Both the position numbers and the translations under genes were made by a program. Positions 8,697-17,564 of a DNA stretch of 64,000 nt are shown one piece after another. The notes beneath the pieces were generated by a model. The model made no database searches, was not told where the DNA came from, and saw only the letters and a program-made list of their open reading frames with translations. Location of the stretch: positions 682,001 through 746,000 of the forward strand of contig NZ_JANZKJ010000001.1 of NCBI RefSeq assembly GCF_025642975.1, given 5' to 3'. Numbering within the stretch: position 1 is the first letter of the stretch; each line of letters begins with the position of its first letter. Source of the DNA: Pseudomonas sp. RIT-PI-S. GTDB lineage: Bacteria; Pseudomonadota; Gammaproteobacteria; Pseudomonadales; Pseudomonadaceae.

Positions 8697-10772
8697 ATGG
8701 CCACCCTGGACCCGAGCCTGCAACGCGCACCGGCGCGCCGACTGCAGCCCTCTCTTAAATCGCATATTGCGTATACGCTGCTTTGCGGCCTTGTCTTGAT
8801 GCTGCTGCTGAGCGGCCTGCGTACGGCCTTGCTGGCCTACAACATGGAATCCGCTGGCGATGCCTCGGGCCCGGCCCTGTTCGAAGCCTTCGCCAACGGC
8901 CTGCGCTTCGACCTCAGGCTGGCCGTGTACTTGCTGATCCCGCTGATCCTGGCTACGGTGAGCGCCCGCGCCATCGCCGCCCGGGGCGTCTTCCGCGCAT
9001 GGCTCACGGTAACTTCGAGCCTGGTTCTGTTCGCTGGCCTGCTGGAAATGGACTTCTATCGTGAATTCCACCAGCGGCTGAACGGTTTGGTTTTCCAGTA
9101 TGTGAAGGAAGACCCGAAAACCGTCATGAGCATGATCTGGTACGGCTACCCGGTGGTGCGCTATCTGTTGGCGTGGGCCCTGGGCACCCTGGTGCTCACG
9201 CTGGCGTTCAAGGGAATCGACCGGCTAACGCGCGGCCGCCAAGAGGGCGTCGCCGCAGGCCGCATAGCGCCGTGGTATGGGCGCGTCGCACTGTTCGTGA
9301 TCCTTCTGGCCGTCGCCGTGGTCGCTGCCCGGGGCACCTTGCGTCAAGGCCCGCCGCTGCGGTGGGGCGACGCCTACACCACTGATTCGAATTTCGCCAA
9401 CCAGTTGGGCCTCAACGGCATCCTGACCCTGGCCACTGCTGCCAAAAGCCGGATGTCGGAAGATCGCGACAATATCTGGCAAGCCACCCTGCCACAGGCG
9501 CAGGCCACCCGAACCGTCCGCGACATGCTGGTCACTGCCAACGAGCAACTGATCGATACAGACAGCGCAGCGGTTCGCCGGGTGTTCACACCGCCGGCTG
9601 GCAATACCTTGCCGATCCGCAACGTCGTGGTCATTCTGCTCGAGAGTTTCGCTGGCCACTCCGTTGGCGCCCTCGGGAGCGACGCGGGCATCACCCCGTA
9701 TTTCGACCAGCTGAGTAAAGAAGGGCTGCTGTTCGATCACTTCTTCTCCAACGGCACGCACACTCATCAGGGGATGTTCGCCACCATGGGCTGCTTCCCC
9801 AACCTGCCAGGTTTCGAATACCTGATGCAGACGCCCGAAGGCAGCCACAAGCTCTCGGGCTTGCCGGCAATGCTCAGCCCACGGGACTACAACGATGTGT
9901 ATGTCTATAACGGCGACTTCGCGTGGGACAACCAGTCCGGGTTCTTCAGCAACCAGGGGATGACGACGTTCATTGGCCGTGACGATTTCGTCAATCCAGT
10001 ATTCTCCGACCCTACCTGGGGCGTGTCCGACCAAGACATGTTCAACCGCGGCAATGAGGAACTCGACAAGCTGGCAGGTGCCGGCAAGCCGTTCTACGCA
10101 CTGCTGCAGTCGCTTTCCAACCATACGCCTTATGCGCTTCCCAAGGACCTGCCAGTCGAGCCGGTGACCGGGCGCGGCAACCTCGACCAACACCTCACCG
10201 CAATGCGCTACTCGGATTGGGCTCTGGGGCAGTTCTTCGAAAAAGCCAAAAAGTCGCCGTACTACAACCAGACCCTGTTCGTGATCGTGGGAGACCACGG
10301 CTTTGGTAACGAGCGGCAACTGACCGAGATGGACCTGAGCCGCTTCAATGTGCCCCTGCTGTTGATTGCGCCGGGCATCCAGGAGAAGTTCGGTGCAGTG
10401 AACCATACCGTGGGCACGCAGATCGACATCGTGCCCACCATCATGGGGCGTGTGGGCGGTGAAACGCAGCATCAGTGCTGGGGCCGTGACCTGCTCAACC
10501 TCCAGCAGGGCGACCAAGGCTTTGGCGTGATCAAGCCGTCCGGCAGCGAGCAGAGCGTGGCCATCGTGACCGGCGACCGCATCCTGATCGAATCCCGGGA
10601 CATGGAACCCAAGCTCTATCGCTATAGCCTTGGCCGGGAACCGAAGGCGGAGGTGATTCCTGAAACAGCGGATGTGCCTGCACTTCGTAACAAGCTTGAT
10701 GCCTTCATCCAGACGGCAACCAAGAGCTTGCTGGACAACACCGCTGGCGCGGTGCAAAGCAAAACCGAGTAA
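8697..10772 (+). CDS. sulfatase-fold phosphoglycerol transferase (LtaS/MdoB-like) membrane enzyme
   Basis: 691 residues. The N-terminal about 270 residues hold five hydrophobic helices (for example HIAYTLLCGLVLMLLLSGL), followed by a large periplasmic alkaline-phosphatase/sulfatase domain. Key residues visible: metal-ligand Glu in VVVILLESFAGHS, the nucleophile Thr in FSNGTHTHQGMFATMG, and DH ligands in VIVGDHGFGNE. This is the COG1368 family, which transfers phosphoglycerol or phosphoethanolamine groups onto envelope glycans. Gram-negatives lack lipoteichoic acid, so an osmoregulated-glucan or LPS-type acceptor is more likely; that is inference. The start has no strong ribosome site. Confidence 0.88.
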   Translation: MATLDPSLQRAPARRLQPSLKSHIAYTLLCGLVLMLLLSGLRTALLAYNMESAGDASGPALFEAFANGLRFDLRLAVYLLIPLILATVSARAIAARGVFRAWLTVTSSLVLFAGLLEMDFYREFHQRLNGLVFQYVKEDPKTVMSMIWYGYPVVRYLLAWALGTLVLTLAFKGIDRLTRGRQEGVAAGRIAPWYGRVALFVILLAVAVVAARGTLRQGPPLRWGDAYTTDSNFANQLGLNGILTLATAAKSRMSEDRDNIWQATLPQAQATRTVRDMLVTANEQLIDTDSAAVRRVFTPPAGNTLPIRNVVVILLESFAGHSVGALGSDAGITPYFDQLSKEGLLFDHFFSNGTHTHQGMFATMGCFPNLPGFEYLMQTPEGSHKLSGLPAMLSPRDYNDVYVYNGDFAWDNQSGFFSNQGMTTFIGRDDFVNPVFSDPTWGVSDQDMFNRGNEELDKLAGAGKPFYALLQSLSNHTPYALPKDLPVEPVTGRGNLDQHLTAMRYSDWALGQFFEKAKKSPYYNQTLFVIVGDHGFGNERQLTEMDLSRFNVPLLLIAPGIQEKFGAVNHTVGTQIDIVPTIMGRVGGETQHQCWGRDLLNLQQGDQGFGVIKPSGSEQSVAIVTGDRILIESRDMEPKLYRYSLGREPKAEVIPETADVPALRNKLDAFIQTATKSLLDNTAGAVQSKTE

Positions 10773-10778
10773 AGGCCT

Positions 10779-10856
10779 GTAAAGGAGCGCGGGGCCGGCC
10801 CCGGCGAAGCTTGCGAACCGGGGGCCGGTTCGCTGGCTTGCCCCGGCCTCCTATCG
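10779..10856. repeat. GC-rich nested palindromes between convergent genes (REP-like or bidirectional terminator)
   Basis: The stretch holds GGGGCCGGCCCC (10791-10802) and a hairpin GCGAACCG / CGGTTCGC (10813-10820 and 10826-10833), flanked by further complementary GC blocks. It lies between two convergent genes, the usual place for Pseudomonas REP elements or shared terminators. There is no clear T-tract. Confidence 0.5.
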
Positions 10857-10911
10857 GCAGATCCTTAGCCTAGAGGCCCGGCCGGCCGCTACAAACGGTC
10901 GAACGCCGATC

Positions 10912-11118
10912 TCAGGCACCGTGGCACTTCTTGAATTTCTTGTTGCTGCCGCAGGGGCACGGGTCGTTACGGCCGACGTCCTTGAGCGCGTTGCGTACTG
11001 GCTCTTGTGGTTCATGGTTGCAGTGCGGGCCATGGACATGCCCATGATGGCCATGATCGTGGGTGTGGTCGTGATCGTGGTTGCAATCTGGGCCGTGCAC
11101 GTGAGGTTGCTGCGACAT
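10912..11118 (-). CDS. small His-rich SEC-C metal-binding protein
   Basis: 68 residues. The first 40 carry many His-Cys-Asp-Gly groups ([20 protein letters not shown] then [11 protein letters not shown]), and the C-terminus is a SEC-C zinc motif, [19 protein letters not shown]. The SEC-C motif is known from SecA and YchJ C-termini, where it binds zinc. The His-rich tract suggests metal storage or delivery, possibly of zinc or nickel; this is inference. It ends close to a palindromic region and lies 5 bases downstream of the lipoprotein gene on the same strand, so they are probably co-transcribed. Confidence 0.85.
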   Translation of the reverse strand: MSQQPHVHGPDCNHDHDHTHDHGHHGHVHGPHCNHEPQEPVRNALKDVGRNDPCPCGSNKKFKKCHGA

Positions 11119-11123
11119 CTGTA

Positions 11124-11609
11124 CTACTCCGGAAGCAAGCCTGCGGGAGTGATTTCACCCGTTCGCCGCAGGGAAAGGTTGTGACCGAATAATACCCCGG
11201 TGCGCAGCTCTCCCTCCAGCCGATAGTGCAAGGGCCCCGCGGGATGGCGCAGCATTTTTGCCAGCGGCTTGAGGTTCTCCCACAAGTTGGTCCGCACCTC
11301 GACCACATGGACAGCCTGGCTATGACCACCCACACTGAACCAGCTGTCGTCTTCGCCCTCTGCGAGTACCAGGCCTTCCAGGCTGACCTTATAGGTAAGC
11401 CCGCGAATCGGTAGGTCGCCGGCATTTGGGTTGGTAATCAAAAAGTGAAGCTTGAAGCGCTGTTCGAGCAATTTGGCCTTGACCACCTCGACCTGCTTGA
11501 GGTGAATCTCGGGGTCGTCATAATTACCCGTGATCCAAGTCGAGCAGCCGCCCAGCGCTAACAACAGGGTAAGTGTGATGAACCGTGCTTTGCATGGCGC
11601 GAATCGCAT
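11124..11609 (-). CDS. LEA type 2 / WHy-domain lipoprotein
   Basis: 161 residues with a lipoprotein signal ending in LALGGC, so it is probably anchored in an envelope membrane. The mature part matches the late-embryogenesis-abundant type 2 (WHy) fold: [46 protein letters not shown], with the typical NPN motif. Such proteins are linked to desiccation or stress in other organisms; the bacterial role is unclear. Divergent from the gene at 11699. Confidence 0.85.
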   Translation of the reverse strand: MRFAPCKARFITLTLLLALGGCSTWITGNYDDPEIHLKQVEVVKAKLLEQRFKLHFLITNPNAGDLPIRGLTYKVSLEGLVLAEGEDDSWFSVGGHSQAVHVVEVRTNLWENLKPLAKMLRHPAGPLHYRLEGELRTGVLFGHNLSLRRTGEITPAGLLPE

Positions 11610-11698
11610 CTACCGCCTCCCTTGAGTGAGGGGTGGCCAACCCGGAAGGGTCGGCGGTCATCGACGAACTACTATGCCGAGTTGCAGGAGAACATAGC

Positions 11699-12214
11699 AT
11701 GGCACTGTACGAAATTGCTTTCAGCGGCCAATGCCTGCCGGGTACTGATCGCGAAGCGGTAAAGGCCAAGGTGGGGCAGTTGTTCCGTGCCGATGCGCAG
11801 CGCATAGAATTGCTGTTCTCCGGCCGCCGCTTAGTGATCAAGAGCCAGCTGGACGCAGCCGGGGCTGAGCGATTCCGCCAGGCGCTGGAGCGGGCCGGGG
11901 CGGTGGGCGAAGTGTGCGCGATGGCAAGCGTCGAGGCCATTGACCTGGCACCGCCACCGCCAGTGGATCGGGGACCACGCGCCCAGGTGATCCCGCGGGA
12001 TCGCTATATGGCAGCGTTCGTGGATGTGGACGCGCCCGCCTATGACATTGCCGAAGCGGGCGCCCTGATGCAGGTGGAGTCCGCGCCAGTGCAAGCGCCC
12101 CGTCTAGACCTCAGCCAACTGAGCCTGGCGCCAGTGGGCGCTGACCTAGGCACTAGCGCCCGCCCCGCGGCACCTGCCGCGCCAGACGTCTCACACCTCA
12201 AGCTCGCGCCCTAG
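11699..12214 (+). CDS. conserved hypothetical protein with Pro/Ala-rich tail
   Basis: 171 residues from [20 protein letters not shown], chosen because GCAGGAG lies 7 bases upstream; the open extension to 11633 has no ribosome site. The first 75 residues look like a small alpha/beta domain (YEIAFSGQ...[20 protein letters not shown]...[19 protein letters not shown]), a pattern I have seen at the front of several proteobacterial membrane proteins, here without a membrane part. The C-terminal half is Pro/Ala-rich and ends with two similar pieces, LSQLSLAP and VSHLKLAP. Its stop overlaps the convergent ychJ stop in CTAG. Confidence 0.65.
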   Translation: MALYEIAFSGQCLPGTDREAVKAKVGQLFRADAQRIELLFSGRRLVIKSQLDAAGAERFRQALERAGAVGEVCAMASVEAIDLAPPPPVDRGPRAQVIPRDRYMAAFVDVDAPAYDIAEAGALMQVESAPVQAPRLDLSQLSLAPVGADLGTSARPAAPAAPDVSHLKLAP

Positions 12215-12693
12215 GCGGCCGAGCGGGTGAAGTAGCCAGAACAGCACTTCTTGAACTTTTGCCCGCTTGCGCAAGGGCAGGGATCATTGCGCCCGCTGTC
12301 GAGCGAGACGGTGGGGTCGATGAAATACCAGCGGCTACCATGCTGCACGAACGCCGAGCGCTCTCGGTGGCTGTGCTCACCCTGCTCGTCATGCCAGCGG
12401 GCGACGAACGTCACAAACGCATGCTCGGGTTTGCCGCCGATGACGTCGGCCTGCTCTACCTCCAGCCCCAGCCACGTCGCCTGTGCGCTCCACGCCGCGA
12501 TAGCCTCACGGTCGAGCTTGGCCTGCTGCGCAGGTAATGTGGTTGCTACGAGGTAATCCACCAGCCCTAGCACATAGGCGCTATAGCGGGAACGCATCAG
12601 CCGTTGGGCGTCGGGTGCAGAGTAATCCAGATGAAACCGGCCGCAGCAGCTATCCAGAAGGCTGCCACTGCCGCAAGGGCATATCGATAACAT
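12211..12693 (-). CDS. YchJ family protein with N- and C-terminal SEC-C motifs
   Basis: 160 residues from [25 protein letters not shown] zinc motif sits at each end: [14 protein letters not shown] near residue 5 and [18 protein letters not shown] near the end, with an NTF2-like domain between ([17 protein letters not shown]...[14 protein letters not shown]...WYFIDP). This is the YchJ (UPF0225) layout; the function is not known. An ATG 15 bases upstream (12708) would overlap the preceding gene. The gene directly follows the DUF6231 gene on the same strand. Confidence 0.88.
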   Translation of the reverse strand: MLSICPCGSGSLLDSCCGRFHLDYSAPDAQRLMRSRYSAYVLGLVDYLVATTLPAQQAKLDREAIAAWSAQATWLGLEVEQADVIGGKPEHAFVTFVARWHDEQGEHSHRERSAFVQHGSRWYFIDPTVSLDSGRNDPCPCASGQKFKKCCSGYFTRSAA

Positions 12694-12698
12694 CCTGC

Positions 12699-13190
12699 TT
12701 ACCACCAATATTTTCCGAAATGTTGCGGGTTAGCCCAGAATCGCGCATTGAGCCAGTCCGGTACCTGCTTGTATTCGCGCAGATCGTACGTGAACAACCC
12801 CAGCGTCTGCTCACCGCGCTGGAACGTTGCCGCTTTTTGAAGCGCCAGTGCGTAGAAGTCGGTTTCTTTCCAAGGGCTAGCGGCGAGGTCCGCCAATACG
12901 GCCAGGCGGCTTGCGTTCAAGTTGCGAATACCGCCGAGCAATTCCAGCCCTTCGCGCCGCGTAAGGTGTTCGAGGCAGTCCACGATCACAGCCAGGTCAA
13001 AGCGCTGGCCGGCAAGCTCGGCCGGCAACGGGCCAGGGGCGGCCATCCCCAATGTGGCGTGGGGATGCGCTTGGAGGAAGGCGTCCAGCGCGGGAAATCC
13101 GCTGGCAGCTATCACCAGTAGGCGCGATGGCTGCAGCTCGTCCAGCAAGGCCGCGAGTGCCTGTTGGGGGGTATGGGTCGAAACGGTCAT
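12699..13190 (-). CDS. DUF6231-like protein (methyltransferase-like fold suggested)
   Basis: 163 residues from [20 protein letters not shown]. The pattern of [17 protein letters not shown] and [22 protein letters not shown] resembles a Rossmann methyltransferase core (the last piece like motif IV), but the glycine-rich S-adenosylmethionine loop is weak, so catalysis is doubtful. It has an aromatic C-terminus (FGKYWW). I connect it with the small Pseudomonas DUF6231 family from memory. The start is favoured by AAGG just upstream; an in-frame ATG at 13217 is possible. Confidence 0.65.
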   Translation of the reverse strand: MTVSTHTPQQALAALLDELQPSRLLVIAASGFPALDAFLQAHPHATLGMAAPGPLPAELAGQRFDLAVIVDCLEHLTRREGLELLGGIRNLNASRLAVLADLAASPWKETDFYALALQKAATFQRGEQTLGLFTYDLREYKQVPDWLNARFWANPQHFGKYWW

Positions 13191-13340
13191 GCCTTGAATC
13201 CTCTTTTCTGCAAACAAAGACTAGCCGTCCGGAACCTTAACGCCTAGTGCGCAATCAATTTGCCTGTACTGCGGCAGAGTGACCTGCCTTGGGCTTTAAT
13301 CCTCATACCGGCATCGGCCGGGGACACAGGAGTTTCGACG

Positions 13341-14075
13341 ATGAGAATGATCGTGCGGGCGCTGCTGCCCGTTCTTCTGGTCAGTAGTGTTCTGGCTGGT
13401 TGTGCATCGCGCAGTGATGGGACGGCGCCGCTCAACCAGGGGAACTGGCCCATTTGCAGTGCAATCGGGGGTGTGGCAGGGGCAGGGCTCGGGGCGCTCG
13501 AAAGCAGCGCATGGGCAGCTGGCGGCGGAGTGGCAGGCGTTATCGCCGGAGGCCTGATCTGTTACGCGCATGATGGCGATGAGGATGGAGATGGCGTATT
13601 CGACCGCCGCGACCGCTGCCCGGGAACCCCGCCTCGCACGCCGGTTTCTCACAATGGATGCCCGCTGCCGGCCGTTCCTGCACCGGCGCCAGCTGCCGTA
13701 GAGGCTCCGCCGCCGCCGCCCAAGGAAGAAGTGATTACCCTGAGCGATGCGGGCGACGTGCTGTTCGAGTTCGATAAGTCCAACCTCACGGCCGAAGCGC
13801 AAAGTCAACTGACGGCGCTGCTCGATCGGCTGAAGGCCGCAGACGTGGTAAGCGTCAAGGTCGAGGGTCATACCGACAGCATGGGGACGGACCGCTATAA
13901 CCAAGGCTTGTCCGAGCGGCGTGCCGCGAGCGTGGTGACCTTCCTGGTCGAGCATGGCGTGTCCCAGGCCAAGCTCAGTAGCCAAGGCTACGGGGAAAGC
14001 CGGCCGGTCGCGGACAACGACACGTCCGAGGGCCGTGCCCAGAACCGCCGGGTGGAACTGCACCTGAACCGCTGA
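13341..14075 (+). CDS. OmpA-family peptidoglycan-binding lipoprotein with calcium-type repeat
   Basis: 244 residues. A lipoprotein signal (LLPVLLVSSVLAGC) is followed by a glycine-rich hydrophobic stretch (AIGGVAGAGLGALESSAWAAGGGVAGVIAGGLI), a thrombospondin-type-3-like Asp-rich motif (DEDGDGVFDRRDRCPGTP), a Pro-rich linker and a C-terminal OmpA domain with VKVEGHTDSMGTDRYNQGLS and ESRPVADNDTSEGRAQNRRVEL. The OmpA domain binds peptidoglycan, so the protein probably ties the outer membrane to the cell wall. The start at 13341 follows AGGAG; the upstream frame is ignored. Confidence 0.92.
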   Translation: MRMIVRALLPVLLVSSVLAGCASRSDGTAPLNQGNWPICSAIGGVAGAGLGALESSAWAAGGGVAGVIAGGLICYAHDGDEDGDGVFDRRDRCPGTPPRTPVSHNGCPLPAVPAPAPAAVEAPPPPPKEEVITLSDAGDVLFEFDKSNLTAEAQSQLTALLDRLKAADVVSVKVEGHTDSMGTDRYNQGLSERRAASVVTFLVEHGVSQAKLSSQGYGESRPVADNDTSEGRAQNRRVELHLNR

Positions 14076-14085
14076 AGGGACTGCC

Positions 14086-14128
14086 CGCGGCTTTTTTAGT
14101 AGAGTGTGATTCTTCTAGAAAAGCCGCG
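14086..14128. terminator. imperfect inverted repeat with T-run, possible terminator of OmpA-like gene
   Basis: CGCGGCTTTTTTAG (14086-14099) faces CTAGAAAAGCCGCG (14115-14128) with one mismatch and a 15-base loop. It lies 10 bases after the OmpA-like gene's stop and just ahead of the DUF1145 gene. It could be a terminator, or a regulatory hairpin in the next gene's leader. Confidence 0.4.
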
Positions 14129-14139
14129 AGGCTCCTGTA

Positions 14140-14424
14140 ATGCCCTTCCCACGTCGGCTTGCCCTCGGTATCGCCAAAGCCCTGACACTGATGTTCTGGT
14201 GGCTGGTGCTCCTCAACCTGCTGTCGCCCTTCCCTAAACCGTTTTCCGCCTGGCTCACCTTGGCGGGGGCTGGCCTGCTCGCGCTACACCTCGGCGAAGC
14301 AGTGGTGTTCAACAAACGGCTTCAACGTCGTTCGCATCGCTGGCTCGATCGCCTGCAAATTCTTGTGCTCGGCATATTTCATGTGCAGTCGCTCCCGGCC
14401 GAGGCCCTGCCGGCGCAGGATTGA
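14140..14424 (+). CDS. DUF1145 (YhhL-like) small inner-membrane protein
   Basis: 94 residues with two hydrophobic helices (LTLMFWWLVLLNLLSPF and WLTLAGAGLLALHLGEAVVF) and a C-terminal cytosolic segment. The pattern FxKxLQRRSHRWLDRLQILVLGIFH fits the DUF1145/YhhL family. Function unknown. Same strand as the lipoprotein gene that follows after 78 bases. Confidence 0.8.
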   Translation: MPFPRRLALGIAKALTLMFWWLVLLNLLSPFPKPFSAWLTLAGAGLLALHLGEAVVFNKRLQRRSHRWLDRLQILVLGIFHVQSLPAEALPAQD

Positions 14425-14502
14425 GACGGGCCGTGCATTGGCGCAAAAGCTGCATTGAGGAAAACATTCGCCGGGTTTCCGTCGCGGCTTTCGGAGAGAA
14501 CG

Positions 14503-15105
14503 ATGCACAGGTTGTGGGTGATATTGGCGCTGGCAGTACTGGGCGGCTGCATGAGCGTGAGCGATATGGGTGTGGTGGCGCGGGATCAGCTCAGTGATGC
14601 CGGCGTGCTCGATCATAGCCAAACCCGGCGCTCCACGAATTTCCGGCTTCAGGCAGATTCCTTTATCTATATCGCCCAAGGCGCGTTCGTTCCGCCGGGG
14701 GGCGCCTATCCGCGGCCTAACGTAGTGGCCGAAGAGGCGTTCCGGGGCTTCGTCGAGTATTTCCCGATGGTGCGTCGCGCCGCTCAGCCCGAGGGATTGG
14801 AACAGGCCTTGAGCGAGGCTCGCGGAGTGGGTGCCCATTACGTGCTCTATACCCGCTTCGCCAAGGCGGACGACCGCATCGGTAACCTTGACGAGTGGTC
14901 CGACCAGGAAGCGGTTGACCGCCTGGGCATCGACAGTGGCGTGGTGCAGATGATGCTGATTGAAACCAGCACCCGCTACTTGATCGACACCGCGACCATT
15001 CGTAGCCGTGGGGGCCTGCTGACTTTCCATGACAAGAAGCCTGAGGATTTGCTTGGGCCGCCCTTCGAAGACTACGCTCAGCGCCTTCTAGGTATGAGTC
15101 AGTAA
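14503..15105 (+). CDS. DUF4823 lipoprotein
   Basis: 200 residues with a lipoprotein signal MHRLWVILALAVLGGC. The mature sequence (SVSDMGVVARDQLSDAGVLDHS, then VGAHYVLYTRFAKADDRIG and VQMMLIETSTRYLIDTATIRS) fits the DUF4823 family of Pseudomonas envelope proteins. The C-terminal GPPFEDYAQRLLG is typical of that family. The start at 14503 has GGAGAGAAC just upstream. DUF1285 follows after 10 bases. Confidence 0.85.
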   Translation: MHRLWVILALAVLGGCMSVSDMGVVARDQLSDAGVLDHSQTRRSTNFRLQADSFIYIAQGAFVPPGGAYPRPNVVAEEAFRGFVEYFPMVRRAAQPEGLEQALSEARGVGAHYVLYTRFAKADDRIGNLDEWSDQEAVDRLGIDSGVVQMMLIETSTRYLIDTATIRSRGGLLTFHDKKPEDLLGPPFEDYAQRLLGMSQ

Positions 15106-15115
15106 GGAGTTGGCC

Positions 15116-15673
15116 ATGAGCGGCCCAACAGCCAATGATTTGCTAGGGCAGATCCCCAAAGCCCAGGGTTTACCTCCGGTACACCTGTGGAACCCTGCGT
15201 TTTGCGGGGACATCGATATGCGCATCGCTCGCGACGGCACTTGGTATTACCTTGGTACGCCTATTGGCCGTAAGCCCATGGTGCGGCTGTTCTCCACCAT
15301 CTTGCGCCGTGATGGCGATGCATGGTTTTTGGTCACGCCAGTGGAAAAGGTCGGCATCACAGTCGATGACGCCCCCTTTGTGGCAGTGCTGCTCGAGGTA
15401 GAAGGGGAGGGCGAGCGCCAGCGGCTGCACTTCACCGACAATGTCGAGAACCGCTTTACCGCTGGCGCCGCGCATCCGCTGCGGGTGGAAACCGACGCCG
15501 GCACTGGCGAGCCGGCGCCCTATGTGCTGGTTCGGGACAACCTTGAGGCGCTGGTCCATCGCAACGTGTTTTACCAGCTGGTAGAGCTGGCGGTTACTCG
15601 GGAGATCAATGGGCAGCAGTGCCTCGGCGTGTGGAGTGCGGGGGAATTCTTCTCCTTGGGCGAGGCGCCCTAG
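15116..15673 (+). CDS. DUF1285 protein
   Basis: 185 residues. Family pattern visible: PPVHLWNPAFCGDIDMRIARDGTWYYLGTPIGRKPMVRLFSTILRRDGDAWFLVTPVEKVGI. It is soluble, without a signal. The ATG at 15116 follows AAGGAG; a TTG at 15110 in the same frame is less likely. It forms a two-gene unit with the DUF4823 lipoprotein. A structural role only is known for this family, and the function is open. Confidence 0.88.
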   Translation: MSGPTANDLLGQIPKAQGLPPVHLWNPAFCGDIDMRIARDGTWYYLGTPIGRKPMVRLFSTILRRDGDAWFLVTPVEKVGITVDDAPFVAVLLEVEGEGERQRLHFTDNVENRFTAGAAHPLRVETDAGTGEPAPYVLVRDNLEALVHRNVFYQLVELAVTREINGQQCLGVWSAGEFFSLGEAP

Positions 15674-15682
15674 GCAGCCTAG

Positions 15683-16060
15683 TCAGGGTTTGGCCACATG
15701 CCAGACCCCACCCTTGCCGTCGCCACCCGTATCGCCAGGCTTGGCGTCTTTCTTCCAGGTGTACAACGGCTTGTCGTTATAGGCCCATTGTTGGCGGCCG
15801 TCTTCACGCGTGACCAGTGACCACTTCCCCTCGGCCATGGCGCCAGCCTCTGCCACGAAGGCGGGCCAGTTTTCCTCACATGCTCCTCCGCACATGGACA
15901 TGCCGGTCATGTCCTTGTCGTAGGTGTACAAGGCCTGGCCCTTGCCGTCGACGAGAATGGTGCCTTTGTCGCTATTCGCCTGGCTGGCAGGCGCGGCCGC
16001 TTGTGCGTTACCGGCAAGGCAGGCGAGGACGAACAGTGCGGTGATTCCGATACGTGTCAT
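15683..16060 (-). CDS. secreted COG4315-type protein with Yx(F/W/Y)xxD repeats
   Basis: 125 residues with a Sec signal (MTRIGITALFVLACLAGNAQA). The mature part has two copies of the Yx[FWY]xxD motif, LYTYDKD and LYTWKKD, each followed by Gly/Cys-rich sequence (MCGGACEENWPAF). This is the family often annotated as a predicted lipoprotein with Yx(FWY)xxD, but here the signal lacks a lipobox Cys, so it should be a soluble periplasmic protein. Convergent with DUF1285, 9 bases apart. Confidence 0.85.
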   Translation of the reverse strand: MTRIGITALFVLACLAGNAQAAAPASQANSDKGTILVDGKGQALYTYDKDMTGMSMCGGACEENWPAFVAEAGAMAEGKWSLVTREDGRQQWAYNDKPLYTWKKDAKPGDTGGDGKGGVWHVAKP

Positions 16061-16186
16061 GGGAACTCCGGTTGTGGTTCATGAAGTGCGTGCTGGCCGG
16101 CGACTGTGCCGGAATCATGCGTAGCGCTGATCCTGGAGCCGGTAGAAAAACAGTAGGGGATGCTGCGAGGGATAGCGAGGGGAAAG

Positions 16187-16262
16187 TGGCTCCGCGACCT
16201 GGACTCGAACCAGGGACCCAATGATTAACAGTCATTTGCTCTACCGACTGAGCTATCGCGGA
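16187..16262 (-). tRNA. tRNA-Asn (GTT)
   Basis: A 76-base cloverleaf on the minus strand. The acceptor stem is TCCGCGA/TCGCGGA, the T-arm is GGTTCGAGTCC, the anticodon loop reads CTGTTAA giving GTT, and CCA is encoded at the 3' end. Confidence 0.98.
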
Positions 16263-16273
16263 ACGACGGGCCT

Positions 16274-16301
16274 ATCTTACGAATAAAACCAATGAAGTCA
16301 A
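16274..16301 (-). promoter_or_regulatory. sigma-70 promoter of tRNA-Asn
   Basis: On the minus strand, TTGACT (complement of 16296-16301) and TAAGAT (complement of 16274-16279) are 16 bases apart. The -10 box ends about 11 bases before the tRNA 5' end, as expected for a tRNA promoter. Confidence 0.7.
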
Positions 16302-16367
16302 CGAGTTGAAGGCTTACGTAGCGCCCCAGGGGCGGGTGGCAGAGCCTGCCCCTGGCGCGCTGCAGCC

Positions 16368-17564
16368 TTACAGTACCTTGATGATAGCTTGGGTTACCGC
16401 TTCAAGATTTCCGCGATTCAACGCCGCGGCGCAGATGCGGCCAGTATCGAGCGCATAGATGCCGAACTCATCCCGCAGCCGATGAACCTGAGCCGTGGTC
16501 AAGCCCGAGTAGGAGAACATGCCGCGCTGTTGTTTGATGAAGCTGAAGTCCTGCATGGCGCCCAGGGCTGCCAGGCGGTCGACCATGCCCAGGCGCATGT
16601 CGCGAATACGACTGCGCATCTCGGCAAGCTCCGCTTCCCACATTGCCCGCAGTTCAGGGCTGTTGAGGACGGTAGCGACGATGGTCGCGCCGTGGGTCGG
16701 CGGGTTGGAATAGTTAGTGCGGATGACTCGCTTGACCTGCGACAGCACCCGAGTGCTTTCCTCGCGGGAGGCGGTGACGATCGACAGCGCCCCCACTCGC
16801 TCGCCATACAGCGAGAACGACTTGGAGAACGAGCTGGAGACAAAGAAGGTCAGGCCGGCATCGGCGAATAGCCGTACCGCTTCGGCGTCTTCGGCAATGC
16901 CGTCGCCGAAGCCCTGATAGGCGATATCCAGGAAAGGGATATGGCCCCTGGCGCGCACTACGTCCAGCACCTGCTGCCAGTCTTCGCGGGTCAGGTCAAC
17001 CCCGGTAGGGTTATGGCAGCAAGCATGTAGCACAACCACCGAGCCGCTTGGCAAGGCGTTGAGGTCTTCCAGCAAGCCGGAACGGTTTACCCCATGGCTG
17101 GTCGCATCATAGTAGCGGTAGTCCCGCACCGGGAAACCGGCGGTTTCGAACAGGGCGCGGTGGTTTTCCCAGCTCGGGTCGCTGATGGCGACTACGGCGT
17201 CTGGGCGCAGGCGCTTGATGAAGTCCGCCCCAAGCTTCAGGGCGCCGGTGCCACCCACGGCCTGGACGGTGACCACCCGTCCATCGGCGAGCAGCGAAGA
17301 TTCAGCCCCGAAGAGCAGGGCCTGCACGGCCTTGTCATAGGCCGCGATGCCCTCGATCGGCAGATACCCGCGCGCCGCCTGCTGTGCGACCCGCGCCTGT
17401 TCGGCCTGAATGACCGCACGCATCAAAGGGATCTTGCCTTCTTCGTTGTAATAAACGCCTACACCCAGGTTGACCTTGTAGGCGCGAGGGTCGGCGTTGA
17501 AGGCTTCGTTGAGGCCGAGGATAGGATCGCGGGGCGCCAATTCGACAGCGGAAAACAGGCTCAT
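16368..17564 (-). CDS. class I aspartate/aromatic amino-acid aminotransferase
   Basis: 398 residues from MSLFSAVELAPRDPILGLNE, the usual start of the AspC/TyrB subfamily. PLP-enzyme marks: the Schiff-base Lys in SSSFSKSFSLYGERVG, the phosphate/pyridine contacts in ACCHNPTGVD and DIAYQGFGDG, and the C-terminal Arg-containing segment SGLTTAQVHRLRDEFGIY. It transfers amino groups among aspartate, aromatic amino acids and 2-oxoglutarate; the exact substrate preference cannot be read. It is divergent from uvrB, as in other Pseudomonas. The open frame extending to 17801 is non-coding. Confidence 0.94.
   Translation of the reverse strand: MSLFSAVELAPRDPILGLNEAFNADPRAYKVNLGVGVYYNEEGKIPLMRAVIQAEQARVAQQAARGYLPIEGIAAYDKAVQALLFGAESSLLADGRVVTVQAVGGTGALKLGADFIKRLRPDAVVAISDPSWENHRALFETAGFPVRDYRYYDATSHGVNRSGLLEDLNALPSGSVVVLHACCHNPTGVDLTREDWQQVLDVVRARGHIPFLDIAYQGFGDGIAEDAEAVRLFADAGLTFFVSSSFSKSFSLYGERVGALSIVTASREESTRVLSQVKRVIRTNYSNPPTHGATIVATVLNSPELRAMWEAELAEMRSRIRDMRLGMVDRLAALGAMQDFSFIKQQRGMFSYSGLTTAQVHRLRDEFGIYALDTGRICAAALNRGNLEAVTQAIIKVL

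Noticed and set aside
9225..10757. 510-codon minus-strand ORF over the sulfatase-like gene
   Set aside because: Antisense shadow; the plus strand holds the transmembrane helices and catalytic motifs.
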